A stretch of 22,899 nt of DNA. Source: a virus. The position numbers and the translations under genes were made by a program. Below are positions 7,450-14,498 of the stretch, piece after piece (position 1 is the first letter of the stretch; each line of letters opens with the position of its first letter). Where the stretch lies: IMG/VR virus record IMGVR_UViG_3300028361_000131, positions 1 to 22,899 of that record; one strand, 5' to 3'. The notes under the pieces were generated by a model. That model worked only from the letters and a program-made list of their open reading frames with translations. It searched no databases and was not told the DNA's origin.

Positions 7450-7696
7450 AATGTACACCTAACTACACTTCCGTCACCAGAAAGTAATAGGGTTATTCTT
7501 AGTCCTTTGCATTTGGCTGTATACGAAGAGTGACCCAACAATACTCAGGAGAATCTGCACGCGACTCGGTTTACATGCGAGCGTATCTGGGACTTCTGCC
7601 AAACTGACATAGTGTCCACGGCACTCAACTGTCTCGTTTTCTACCCACTACCTTCTTAGGTGTATCACTACACAGAAGTATAGTTAGGTGTACATT
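7450..7696 (-). ncRNA. Structured RNA B closed by a 22-bp helix, class unknown
   Basis: The gap between the cyclotransferase and COOH-NH2 ligase genes begins and ends with 22-base arms (7450-7471 and 7675-7696) that are complementary at 21 positions. The one exception is a G-U wobble if the minus strand is the RNA, but a C-A mismatch on the plus strand, so the minus strand is favoured. Inside the helix, GTGTA-GTGA-TACAC (7660-7673) makes a GNRA-type tetraloop on the minus strand only. TTTGGC/GCCAAA and AGTCC/GGACT pairings could cross as a pseudoknot. The element fills nearly the whole gap, 8 bases after one gene and 18 before the next. It could be a processed RNA or a structured spacer controlling the downstream genes. 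No T-run follows, so it is not a simple terminator. Confidence 0.6.
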
Positions 7697-7703
7697 CTGC
7701 TAA

Positions 7704-8054
7704 CTAATAACTACTAATAACTTCTTTTGCTTGCTTACAATAACTCTCTAGTCTCTCCCCTGCAAAGTACACTAGTGCCTTCACAGTCTCACCGTTCACT
7801 TCAAACTCTCGCTCTAACTCTACGTACCCTGCACCAATCTCCATCCTATTGATAGAGAAGTATTCTTCGGGTGGCAACTCATACAATTCTACATCATGTA
7901 CGTCTTCACCTGTAGTGAGTAGTGCTGGGTATGCACTTACTGCATACATAGTACCTACAATAGTAGAGTTACCAACGTGCTTACAATTCTCTATACCACC
8001 GTGATTGTACTTTCCTTTCTTCAAACTACCGTATACTGCTACTGTCTTTAACAT
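7704..8054 (-). CDS. Gamma-glutamyl cyclotransferase-like protein (AIG2/GGCT fold)
   Basis: This fold typically releases 5-oxoproline from gamma-glutamyl amines, cutting gamma-glutamyl amide bonds. The N-terminal signature VAVYGSLKKGKYNHG at 5-19 is the substrate-binding loop. The central strand-rich region and NRMEIGAGYVEL place the probable catalytic acid at Glu72. Its 116 residues match the compact AIG2/BtrG-type family. In this cluster it is the natural counterpart to the amidoligases: one group makes glutamyl-type bonds and this one may remove a protecting glutamyl group, as BtrG does in butirosin synthesis. That pathway analogy is inference. It starts 3 bases after the 119-residue gene stop. 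Confidence 0.85.
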   Translation of the reverse strand: MLKTVAVYGSLKKGKYNHGGIENCKHVGNSTIVGTMYAVSAYPALLTTGEDVHDVELYELPPEEYFSINRMEIGAGYVELEREFEVNGETVKALVYFAGERLESYCKQAKEVISSY

Positions 8055-8057
8055 AAC

Positions 8058-8417
8058 TTAATTAACCTCACAATTAGGGCAATCGCAATTTCCACTGCAT
8101 TGCAGCCATTTGCTCTTACGTGCCAGTTTTTTAAACTTTTCTATATCCACAGTCCATGTGTAAACTTTAATTATACAACTTGAATTTGGATTTAACCGAG
8201 CTGCTGTACTGTGTACTGCACCCAGTCTCTTAGAGCGTATGAACTTCATAAGCTCTTCACCCCTACCTCTTGTGACAATGTCTGTAAAGATTACAAAAGC
8301 CCCGTTGAACTCATCTTCTACAAACCAATCATCTGCTACTTCTTCAAGAGTTTCTTGTGGGCTTATTTTCAGTCCTGATATTTCTCTCACCCCACAACAC
8401 CGCATCTCATTTAGCAT
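8058..8417 (-). CDS. Unknown protein, 119 residues, with Cys-rich C-terminus
   Basis: The start chosen is the ATG at 8417 (MLNEMRCCGVREISGLKI). A longer frame to 8501 exists, but it would overlap the 53-residue gene in another frame. The 8417 start falls 4 bases after that gene's stop, the spacing seen throughout this operon. The body has an acidic stretch (ETLEEVADDWFVEDEF), an FVIFTDIV strand and a basic helix. The C-terminus SGNCDCPNCEVN has Cys spacing suited to a small metal site. Two more cysteines are near the N-terminus. No family was recognised. Confidence 0.65.
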   Translation of the reverse strand: MLNEMRCCGVREISGLKISPQETLEEVADDWFVEDEFNGAFVIFTDIVTRGRGEELMKFIRSKRLGAVHSTAARLNPNSSCIIKVYTWTVDIEKFKKLARKSKWLQCSGNCDCPNCEVN

Positions 8418-8421
8418 AATG

Positions 8422-8583
8422 TTAGGATAGTACCCATAAGTTAATCGTCGCTGATAATTCACCACGGAACTTACCCGCTGGTGTAACATGTGCAATGACA
8501 TGTTTGTTACGCTGTTCGTAACTGTCTACTTTAGACTGACCAATCAATGAATTGATTAGTACCTTGGTTGTTTCTTTAATCAT
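8422..8583 (-). CDS. Small protein, 53 residues, unknown function
   Basis: The frame encodes MIKETTKVLINSLIGQSKVD and continues to ATINLWVLS. Composition looks coding, with an alternation of polar and hydrophobic residues suggesting a small alpha/beta fold. It starts 13 bases after the stop of the 47-residue membrane gene and ends 4 bases before the next start. A competing frame (to 8501) covers part of it, but the tight operon fit favours this reading. Confidence 0.55.
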   Translation of the reverse strand: MIKETTKVLINSLIGQSKVDSYEQRNKHVIAHVTPAGKFRGELSATINLWVLS

Positions 8584-8596
8584 TTTCTGCGATATT

Positions 8597-8740
8597 TTAT
8601 TTTAGTAAAGAACACCCTGCCCAGAAAGCTGAGGAAAGTGCCCAGAAAGCTGTTGCTACTTCACCCATACTAAATGCTAGTACACAAGCTGATAATCCTA
8701 ATACGACAGCTATACCCTCTATAATACTATCTGTTTTCAT
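8597..8740 (-). CDS. Small membrane protein, 47 residues
   Basis: The frame encodes MKTDSIIEGIAVVLGLSACV and ends AFWAGCSLLK. Two hydrophobic segments (about 6-23 and 28-46) separated by MGE suggest a hairpin in the membrane. The repeat ALSSAFWA resembles a helix-packing face. It overlaps the end of the 134-residue gene by 14 bases. Small two-segment phage membrane proteins can be holins or exclusion proteins, but no lysis gene is nearby, so that role is not claimed. Confidence 0.6.
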   Translation of the reverse strand: MKTDSIIEGIAVVLGLSACVLAFSMGEVATAFWALSSAFWAGCSLLK

Positions 8741-9131
8741 CTATTGAGAAATTAAACGATACTGTTAAGCCTTCCTTGGTTACTTTACTACCACATACCC
8801 AGTTTATATCAAGCTCTGGGTGTAACTTACTAGCTGCTACAAAGGCATTTACGATAGTTTCTTCTATCTTATCTTCCTTAGATACTTCAGCTTTTACCTG
8901 TAACTGTACGTTACTTTCTACCCCAACACCTACATCTTCATAACTTTCGCGGTCAGCTCTCTCTACATCTGCCCAGTAACCTATACAATCTACCAGAGTA
9001 CAACCACCTACAACTTTACTTACCTGCTCTGCTATAAACTTCATAGCAGGGTGATGACTGCTAAATGAATTATTATCGCTACCTACGTCTAGACTGTACA
9101 TTACTTGTTTTCGTTCGTGTGTTTTAATCAT
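8727..9131 (-). CDS. Unknown protein, 134 residues
   Basis: Begins MIKTHERKQVMYSLDVGSDN; an in-frame ATG at residue 11 is an alternative start. It has a mixed alpha/beta look: a helix around 29-42, VGGCTLVDCIGYW with two cysteines, then long alternating strands (VQLQVKAEV, LTVSFNFSI). No motif of a known enzyme was found. It sits mid-operon, with its end overlapping the small membrane gene. Confidence 0.65.
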   Translation of the reverse strand: MIKTHERKQVMYSLDVGSDNNSFSSHHPAMKFIAEQVSKVVGGCTLVDCIGYWADVERADRESYEDVGVGVESNVQLQVKAEVSKEDKIEETIVNAFVAASKLHPELDINWVCGSKVTKEGLTVSFNFSIDENR

Positions 9132-9168
9132 GTTTTAATACTACACTACTTCACTGGTAAATGCAACA

Positions 9169-9468
9169 CTACTTTACTACGTTCTTTCGCTTGTTAAAAG
9201 AGATAAACTTTCCACCTAACTTACGGTCATATACACGTAAGAAAACATCCTCTTTACCCTTCTTTACGATAACGGCATACTGGTATTTATTTTCCATTGC
9301 TAGAAACTTTTTAGCCAGTCCCACTAGCGTATGCCCTTCAAACTTACCCGCTACGTTACGTGTATCGTTCGCATATTCTAGTACGTATACATTTTGCTTA
9401 TTTGCACGTTCCCGCCGTTCGGTCACTGTCTTAAAGCCCAGTGCTATAGCTTTTTCAAAGTTTAACAT
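9169..9468 (-). CDS. Small basic protein, 99 residues, unknown function
   Basis: Starts MLNFEKAIALGFKTVTERRE. It is lysine-rich, with likely beta strands (NVYVLEYA, YQYAVIVKKG, DVFLRVYDRK) and a basic C-terminus (FNKRKNVVK). Charge suggests nucleic acid contact, but there is no recognised domain. It is the first gene of the left operon downstream of region D, whose structured plus-strand sequence begins just beyond its start. No convincing minus-strand promoter was found directly upstream. Confidence 0.6.
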   Translation of the reverse strand: MLNFEKAIALGFKTVTERRERANKQNVYVLEYANDTRNVAGKFEGHTLVGLAKKFLAMENKYQYAVIVKKGKEDVFLRVYDRKLGGKFISFNKRKNVVK

Positions 9469-9504
9469 CTTTATATTGTTTATTCTTTAATAATACCGTG
9501 TATT

Positions 9505-10620
9505 GTACACGTTACATGCTAGGATAGGTTTATAGGTACATTGTGTTACTTATATGCTACAGGAGAATATTAAGTACGGTATTTTTTCAATCCTTTTTAC
9601 TGTTAAGGTTTAACAGTCCTAGCGTGTAACGTGTAGCCCAGTTTTGGAAACTGAGCTTGCACGTTTTTGATTATATATAGCCCTCCCTTACACATTCTCA
9701 CACGTAACGCGGTGACTTTTACCACCGCATGTTTTTATGGACGTGCTACACTCTGTAAAGTATTTGACTCACAGTGCTCATGACTCGTCCAAAGGCCGTT
9801 CGGCACTCAGTTTACCACTAAGTCGCGGTCACGTTTCACTAGTCTATACAGTAAGTACTAAGCTATATATGTTTTTTGTTTATACTTTAATACTAAGATT
9901 GTGCCATGTTACAAATCGTAAACTATAGTACGTTTCACCTGTTAAGGTGCTCAGTACTGTATAAGCCAAGGCGTACCGCTGCTAGTAGCTCACTCTTCTA
10001 GTGGCTTGTTTACTCGCTGGCGTGTACCCTAGTAGACACAATGTATATAAAGTGTATCAAGTACTCTTTAATGTATTGTATTAAGGTATAAACTATCCTC
10101 ACCCCGTGATTTGCTACCCTGGCACACAAAGCCTTTTCAATAGCTTGTATACATTGCCTGGTACGGTTCGATGATTTGGGCATGTTATACAGTAGCCCAC
10201 TGTTATATATAAGACTATGGCTTGCAATGGTTAAAGTGTACTATTCTTGGCTACAATCCTCGCGCCTGGCGTACTTCTAAAGCTATTTTCTAAAGGCTTT
10301 TATAGGTACGGCGTGAATAATCTCACTAGAATTTTGTATACTTTCTTCTTGCTAGGCGTGGCTATTCACCGCGCCTACTTTGTCTATTTGGTTTGCCAAG
10401 CTGGTCACGTTGCTTTTCTTGACTGTCACCATTCTAGCATGGAATTTTTCTCTTGTAACTATGCAGGAGTGGTTTTCTGTGTTGTAGTTTTTAACTGTTC
10501 GATAGGGGGCAAACTACGTGCCACGATACGATATACAGTACACGGTACTGTATACCATAGTACTAGCAAGGTATTTGCTGGTACTAGGTACACACTACAC
10601 TAGTCTTCTATACTTTACAA
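9505..10620 (+). ncRNA. About 1.1-kb non-coding region with dense hairpins, probable large structured RNA D
   Basis: No credible gene lies between 9469 and 10631. Plus-strand pairings include 9506-9524/9617-9635 (19 pairs); ACTGTTAA/TTAACAGT (9599-9617); GCGGTG/CACCGC (9709-9728); a helix 9845-9863/9949-9963 with a 4-base bulge, enclosing CACC/GGTG; AAGCCA/TGGCTT (9963-10007); CTTTAAT/ATTAAGG (10066-10086); ACAGT/ACTGT (10189-10203); GGCGTGAATA with TATTCACCGCGCC (10310-10375); TATACAGTAC/GTACTGTATA (10532-10554); and AGTACTAGCA/TGCTGGTACT (10559-10585). At least four imperfect helices contain U-G wobbles on the plus strand that would be A-C mismatches on the minus strand, so the plus strand is favoured. 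It may be one large RNA or several. No clear promoter was found, and the class is unknown. Confidence 0.45.
9628..9668 (+). terminator. Possible intrinsic terminator or attenuator hairpin
   Basis: A long hairpin (9628-9665, loop TGG) is followed by TTTTT. Its 5' arm overlaps the 3' arm of the helix 9506-9524/9617-9635, so the two folds compete. The T-run is short, so termination is plausible rather than certain. Confidence 0.35.
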
Positions 10621-10631
10621 GTGACAAACTG

Positions 10632-10973
10632 TTAAATTTGTGTTATAAGTGAATTTGCTTCAAGTAAGGCCTGTATTCTGGCGGTCATACGGTATTCTGG
10701 CTCATTCTCTACCAGTATCTCTTCAGTACGTAGCGTAACCCAGGCACGAGTGAGACATTCATAATCGCACTTGATAGTATCAGACTTTACAACGGTATAC
10801 TCGTGCTCGTTTGCGAACACTGGTAATACTATTGCATAGCTGAAGTTTTGCCAAGCTATTACCGTTACAAGTGTTGCAATGATGATTATAGAAGGGTTCC
10901 TATAGAACACACTGCTAGTGACATCACGCTTAACTCGCACGGCCTTACTTACTACAGTTTTAAAAGTACTCAT
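10632..10973 (-). CDS. Membrane-anchored or secreted protein, 113 residues
   Basis: A basic N-terminus (KAVRVKRD) is followed by a hydrophobic segment at about 27-54 (NPSIIIIATLVTVIAWQNFS), consistent with a signal anchor. The remaining about 60 residues would lie outside the membrane and contain Cys69 and Cys73 (KCDYEC). The end is acidic then helical (RIQALLEANSLITQI). It is the first gene of useful size behind the leftward promoter at 11108-11136. A surface role such as superinfection exclusion is possible but unsupported. Function unknown. Confidence 0.7.
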   Translation of the reverse strand: MSTFKTVVSKAVRVKRDVTSSVFYRNPSIIIIATLVTVIAWQNFSYAIVLPVFANEHEYTVVKSDTIKCDYECLTRAWVTLRTEEILVENEPEYRMTARIQALLEANSLITQI

Positions 10974-11107
10974 TTTTATGTTTGGTTATCTTGTAACTCC
11001 ACATAACTTACTCACCTGCTAAACATCATACAGGAAAGAAAACAAAGCACAAGTCCCAAGCCATGAGAATACCCACAATTCACATTATACGGCTATAAAT
11101 AAGGCTT

Positions 11108-11136
11108 ATTACAACACAATCCAGGCGGTCAGTCAA
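11108..11136 (-). promoter_or_regulatory. Leftward sigma-70 promoter for the left arm
   Basis: On the minus strand, TTGACT (11136-11131), a 17-base spacer and TGTAAT (11113-11108). Start expected near 11101, giving a leader of about 130 bases before the ATG at 10973. A second TATAAT lies at 11089-11084 without a good -35. Confidence 0.55.
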
Positions 11137-11207
11137 GCAATTAACACAGTAGAGACAAAAGAAAACACCACACTGTATAGCATGGTGTCTCTTGGTAGTA
11201 CTAGCAG

Positions 11208-11318
11208 CTAGTCTATGCAATAGAACATGGTCACATATTGATATGTATTTATGTCACCCCGTGCCAGTGCCTTGTCTAGTCCTGCTACTAGTCTCTCCCT
11301 CAGTGTTGCCTTGCTCAT
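11208..11318 (-). CDS. Small protein, 36 residues, unknown function
   Basis: The frame encodes MSKATLRERLVAGLDKALAR and ends GDINTYQYVTMFYCID. A basic amphipathic helix followed by an aromatic tail gives a gene-like composition. It lies alone between the leftward promoter region and the tandem repeats, and the nearest gene downstream starts at 10973. A regulatory peptide is possible; no family was recognised. Confidence 0.5.
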   Translation of the reverse strand: MSKATLRERLVAGLDKALARGDINTYQYVTMFYCID

Positions 11319-11354
11319 AGTTATATATGGTTACTGATAACTAACTACACTTTC

Positions 11355-11399
11355 TCACGTATCTCTCACCCTGTCTACTAGTACCTGTGCATAACTCAT
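11355..11399 (-). CDS. Possible 14-residue peptide
   Basis: A frame MSYAQVLVDRVRDT just upstream of the 36-residue gene has coding-like composition but is short enough to be chance. It ends in TGA, a stop otherwise seen here only in ATGA overlaps, which counts against it. Confidence 0.2.
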   Translation of the reverse strand: MSYAQVLVDRVRDT

Positions 11400-11402
11400 C
11401 TT

Positions 11403-11441
11403 ATAAGTATACATCATAAGTATATCTCATAAGTATACCTG
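11403..11441. repeat. Three tandem 13-base repeats
   Basis: ATAAGTATA recurs at 11403, 11416 and 11429 with an exact 13-base period. On the minus strand each unit reads TATACTTAT, close to a -10 box. They could be repressor sites, iterons or stacked -10 elements. A further pair GTATATACACC at 11456 and 11479 has a 23-base period. Confidence 0.6.
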
Positions 11442-11899
11442 TATAGTATCATTATGTATATACACCACCCCTTCTATAGTATATACACCCCTCCCCCCTC
11501 ACTCGTTAAAAGAATTGCAAACACAATGCCCCATGATTTCATTCACACAATGCAGCGTTTGTCAAGGTTGACTGCACAGATATGTGTGGTGTAGTTATGT
11601 CACAGTTCCCTGTTTTGTCAAGGGTGGGGGTATGGGGGTCAGGCGCTGTGTGTATATGTATAGCTACCCCACAAATATTTTGTAACTTTTTTTGAATTTG
11701 TTACTTAGCTTTACGATTCTGCTAAAAATGATATAAATCTTTTTATCAATCAGTATAACTTTCACATCCCTTAAAAAGTACAGGAGTACTGGGGGTCACA
11801 CACCGTCTCACAGGCTCAGCAAGGGGGCACCACTGGTTTTAAATATCAAACAGGTACAATGTATCATCTTGCCCTAATCCGCCGCTTAGAACAGAGGGC
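11442..11899. other. Gene-free control region, possible replication origin
   Basis: No gene was found here. It holds a C-rich tract (11486-11498), a G-rich tract with runs at 11622, 11626 and 11634, a repeated GGGGGTCA (11634 and 11791), an A/T-rich stretch about 11670-11760 with GTAAC/GTTAC inverted arms, and the hairpin AGTAC-AGGA-GTACT near 11779-11790. A minus-strand TTGACA at 11621-11616 with ATAACT 17 bases on is a weak promoter candidate. Repeats plus an A/T-rich patch between divergent arms is the usual setting for an origin; this is inference. Confidence 0.3.
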
Positions 11900-11928
11900 T
11901 TGACAAGATTTAAGTTGTATGTTATAAT
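11900..11928 (+). promoter_or_regulatory. Rightward consensus sigma-70 promoter for the virion module
   Basis: TTGACA (11900-11905), exactly 17 bases, then TATAAT (11923-11928): a full consensus match. Start expected near 11935, about 65 bases before the first gene of the right arm. Confidence 0.85.
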
Positions 11929-11940
11929 GATTCAACTTAT

Positions 11941-11979
11941 GTAAGCAGCAATGCTGTTTACTTTTAAATAATAAGTAAA
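11941..11979 (+). promoter_or_regulatory. Leader with two overlapping hairpins
   Basis: GTAAGCAGC/GCTGTTTAC (11941-11961) and TTTACTT/AAGTAAA (11957-11979) share bases 11957-11961, so only one can form fully. This lies in the 5' leader before the terminase genes. Regulatory switching is possible but unproven. Confidence 0.35.
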
Positions 11980-12000
11980 ACAAGTAGTTCACTACAAATT

Positions 12001-12465
12001 ATGGAGAAAAAACCAAGAAGGAAAAGTATTCCTATTGTAATCCCTAACGCGGAGGCTCTATCCCCAGAGGAGTTGGCTAAAGCAAAGCACAACGAGAAGA
12101 TGCGTAGACTTACTGTGAGGAACAGAGGGAATGACCCAGGAGTAGAGAAGAAGACAGGTAATGAGCTAAGAATTATAGATACAGACGAAATGGTAGCGAT
12201 GGCTAAGCAAGGAAGGAACTCGGCTATTCAATTGTTGAATAAGAAGATGCAAGAGTTGAATGATGACCCTGAAGCCCTAGCAAAGGTAAACTTTGCCACA
12301 CTCGCCACAACATTTGGTATCTTGGTAGACAAGTCTCTTATCCTCGAAGGTATGCCCACACAGAACATAGCTATCCACGCAAAGGTAGATGTGAATATGA
12401 AATCAGAAGAGCTGATGGCAGAACTAGATAAGATGCGACAGAATTACACGGAAGAGAATAAGTAA
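12001..12465 (+). CDS. Probable terminase small subunit
   Basis: The 154-residue protein begins MEKKPRRKSIPIVIPNAEAL, a basic N-terminus, followed by helix-rich sequence (SPEELAKAKHNEKMRRLTVR, MVAMAKQGRNSAIQLLNKKM). Position and size match small terminase subunits, which recognise the packaging site and load the large subunit onto DNA. No helix-turn-helix could be proved by eye, so the call rests mainly on its place right before the large terminase (4-base gap). It is the first gene behind the consensus promoter at 11900-11928, and its start has no clear ribosome site. Confidence 0.55.
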   Translation: MEKKPRRKSIPIVIPNAEALSPEELAKAKHNEKMRRLTVRNRGNDPGVEKKTGNELRIIDTDEMVAMAKQGRNSAIQLLNKKMQELNDDPEALAKVNFATLATTFGILVDKSLILEGMPTQNIAIHAKVDVNMKSEELMAELDKMRQNYTEENK

Positions 12466-12469
12466 TACT

Positions 12470-14116
12470 ATGGATGAACTACACGTAGCAGATAAGGAAA
12501 TAGACTTAGATGTTGATAGTGTATCTGAGTTTGAAAGAAGAAAGCAACTGTATCTAGACTGGCTTGAGATGCCAGAACAGAAAGAAAGACTTGTGGCCAG
12601 GGCCAACTACAACGCAGCAGCGTTGAAGGACCCAAGTGCTCAGGTGTTCCTGTATGCAGCTTGTAAGAATGAAGCTTCAATGGCAGACGGATGTATATTC
12701 TTTATTGAGAACTTCTGCTGGACGTTCGACCCTAGAAGTAAGAATAAGTTCTTACCCGTAGTGTTGTTCGATTACCAGAAGGACGCAGTGAGATATATCA
12801 TCGACCACATCGACAGGGGGGTCAACTTCCTAATCGAGAAGTCACGTGACATGGGAGTATCATGGTTGATAGTTTATATCTTCCTATGGTACTGGTTGTT
12901 CTATGAAGGAATCAACTTACTCATCGGGTCATACAAAGAAAGACTTGTAGACGATGGTGTGAACCAAGATGCCTTGTTTGGTAAGCTAGAGTTCGCTCTT
13001 AAGAACATGCCTAAGTGGTTAGTCCCCAGAGGATTCACATATCGTAAGCATAGACTTAAGCTTAAACTAATCAACCCAGAGAATAATAACATTATTTCAG
13101 GAGATACAATGAACCCTAACTTCGGACGTGGTGCTAGAAAGACAGCCATCTTTTATGATGAGTTGGGATTCTGGGACACAGCTAAGGAGTCGTGGGAATC
13201 AGGAACACAGACAACATCATGTCAGATAGCAAACAGTACACCTAATGGACGAGACTTCTTTTGGAAGTTACGTACAGGTAAGATGGATGTTCTGTCTCTG
13301 CTATGGAAGATGCACCCTCTCAAAGACCAGAAGTGGTATGAATTTGAGAAGACACGTAACACAGATGAGAACATGGCCCAGGAGATTGACCTCAGTTATG
13401 AGAAGTCATTGATGGGTAAGGTGTACCCAGAGTGGGAACCAACCATGGGACACTTTGAATACAACGAGTCCTATCCACTATACGTAGGAGCAGACTGGGG
13501 TAAGGAGGATGGACAGTCCATCATCTGGGCTCAGTTAATAAACAACAAGCTTAGAATAGTAGACTCCTTCTATAAGACAGGAGAGACCATTGACTTCTTT
13601 GTTCCTTTCTTTACAGGTATGATTCCATCAGACGAATTCAGATACACTAGTAAAGAAATAAAGAAGATTGAACAACACAGGAGATGGAGAAGAGGTACAG
13701 TGTTTGGAGACCCAGCAGGTAGGTTTACTTCTGCTGTTTCAAACAAAAGTGTGTTCTCTATCCTCAAAGAAAACGGTATCCATGTCAACTGGGAAGAGAG
13801 ATGGAAAGAGTTTCAGACTCGGCGGACAGCAGTTAAGATGCGTGTGCGTCAAGGAGTTGAAGTAAACAAGACTGATGACAACGAGTACTTGAGCATGTGT
13901 ATAGAACAATCTGCTTACCCTAAGTCAAGAAAGAATGGGGAGGAGGAGATACGTGGAGTAAAGCCTAATCACGATTGGACTTCTCACCACAGGTCAGCAC
14001 TAGAGTACTTGTGTCTCGGACTAGAAAACATTAGAGGACCACAGGCCGTGGTACAAGATAAGTTTAGTAAAGATGGAAAAGCATTTAATCCCTACACGCG
14101 AAGACGCAAGAGGTAG
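12470..14116 (+). CDS. terL: Terminase large subunit (packaging ATPase and nuclease)
   Basis: The motor that pumps DNA into the capsid and cuts the concatemer. The 548 residues show a Walker A-like EKSRDMGVSW at 123-132, which lacks the canonical GKT/S but matches the variant seen in some phage terminases. Walker B AIFYDELGFWD is at 226-236, with a likely coupling motif NSTPNG at 255-260. The RNase H-like nuclease domain starts at VGADWGKEDG (Asp342), with a second acid in FGDPAGRF (Asp414) and HDWTSHHRSALEYL near 501-514. Length is normal. The 3' end overlaps the next gene by 44 bases. Identification is secure from motif order and from the portal gene that follows. Confidence 0.92.
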   Translation: MDELHVADKEIDLDVDSVSEFERRKQLYLDWLEMPEQKERLVARANYNAAALKDPSAQVFLYAACKNEASMADGCIFFIENFCWTFDPRSKNKFLPVVLFDYQKDAVRYIIDHIDRGVNFLIEKSRDMGVSWLIVYIFLWYWLFYEGINLLIGSYKERLVDDGVNQDALFGKLEFALKNMPKWLVPRGFTYRKHRLKLKLINPENNNIISGDTMNPNFGRGARKTAIFYDELGFWDTAKESWESGTQTTSCQIANSTPNGRDFFWKLRTGKMDVLSLLWKMHPLKDQKWYEFEKTRNTDENMAQEIDLSYEKSLMGKVYPEWEPTMGHFEYNESYPLYVGADWGKEDGQSIIWAQLINNKLRIVDSFYKTGETIDFFVPFFTGMIPSDEFRYTSKEIKKIEQHRRWRRGTVFGDPAGRFTSAVSNKSVFSILKENGIHVNWEERWKEFQTRRTAVKMRVRQGVEVNKTDDNEYLSMCIEQSAYPKSRKNGEEEIRGVKPNHDWTSHHRSALEYLCLGLENIRGPQAVVQDKFSKDGKAFNPYTRRRKR

Positions 14117-14498
14117 AAAAATTCCTTACCAGCACGAAGGCAGCTACTGGTTTCGTAGGTTAGTGAAGGAACTCTACAAAGAGTCTGCCTACTTCAGAGT
14201 AGTTAGAATCAGAGCTGGGTTCTTCCGTATCTACTGGAAGGACGCATACGTCCATGAGATGTATAAGGAGATGCCGTACATAGGATATGTGTGGTACACA
14301 GACTCGCCGTACAAGGAATCATTTAAACTTGTTCAAGAGTATGAACAGGAGGGAGAAATTCAAAGAAAGATAAAGAACTTCGTGGAGGGGTACGCGGAGG
14401 CTGCCAAAGCTATTAAGCTAAGGACATATCAATTTAAAAACAGTAAAGAACATTACGACCTGGCCAAGGATATGTACAAGCAGGTTGTAATTAAATAA
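14073..14498 (+). CDS. Unknown protein, 141 residues, between terminase and portal
   Basis: Begins MEKHLIPTREDARGRKIPYQ, overlapping the terminase C-terminus by 44 bases in another frame. The next in-frame ATG is far inside, so this start is the best available, although a non-ATG start after the overlap cannot be excluded. It is rich in Tyr, Lys and Glu (SYWFRRLVKELYKESAYF, YVWYTDSPYKES), with a helical C-terminus. No family was recognised. Its position suggests a packaging or head role. Confidence 0.7.
   Translation: MEKHLIPTREDARGRKIPYQHEGSYWFRRLVKELYKESAYFRVVRIRAGFFRIYWKDAYVHEMYKEMPYIGYVWYTDSPYKESFKLVQEYEQEGEIQRKIKNFVEGYAEAAKAIKLRTYQFKNSKEHYDLAKDMYKQVVIK

Noticed and set aside
9737-9928. 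63-codon plus-strand open frame
   Set aside because: Lies in hairpin-rich region D, with no recognisable protein features and no ribosome site.
10140-10185. Possible tRNA (GGTTCGAT resembles a T-arm)
   Set aside because: Flanking bases do not form a T stem, and no acceptor, D or anticodon arms could be built.
10247-10603. 118-codon plus-strand open frame
   Set aside because: It needs a TTG start, the translation is Cys/aromatic-rich without a domain look, and its end is made of two near-perfect hairpins (10532-10585) that explain the sequence better as RNA.
11403-11489. CRISPR-like repeats
   Set aside because: Units of 13 and 23 bases with no unique spacers and no cas genes.
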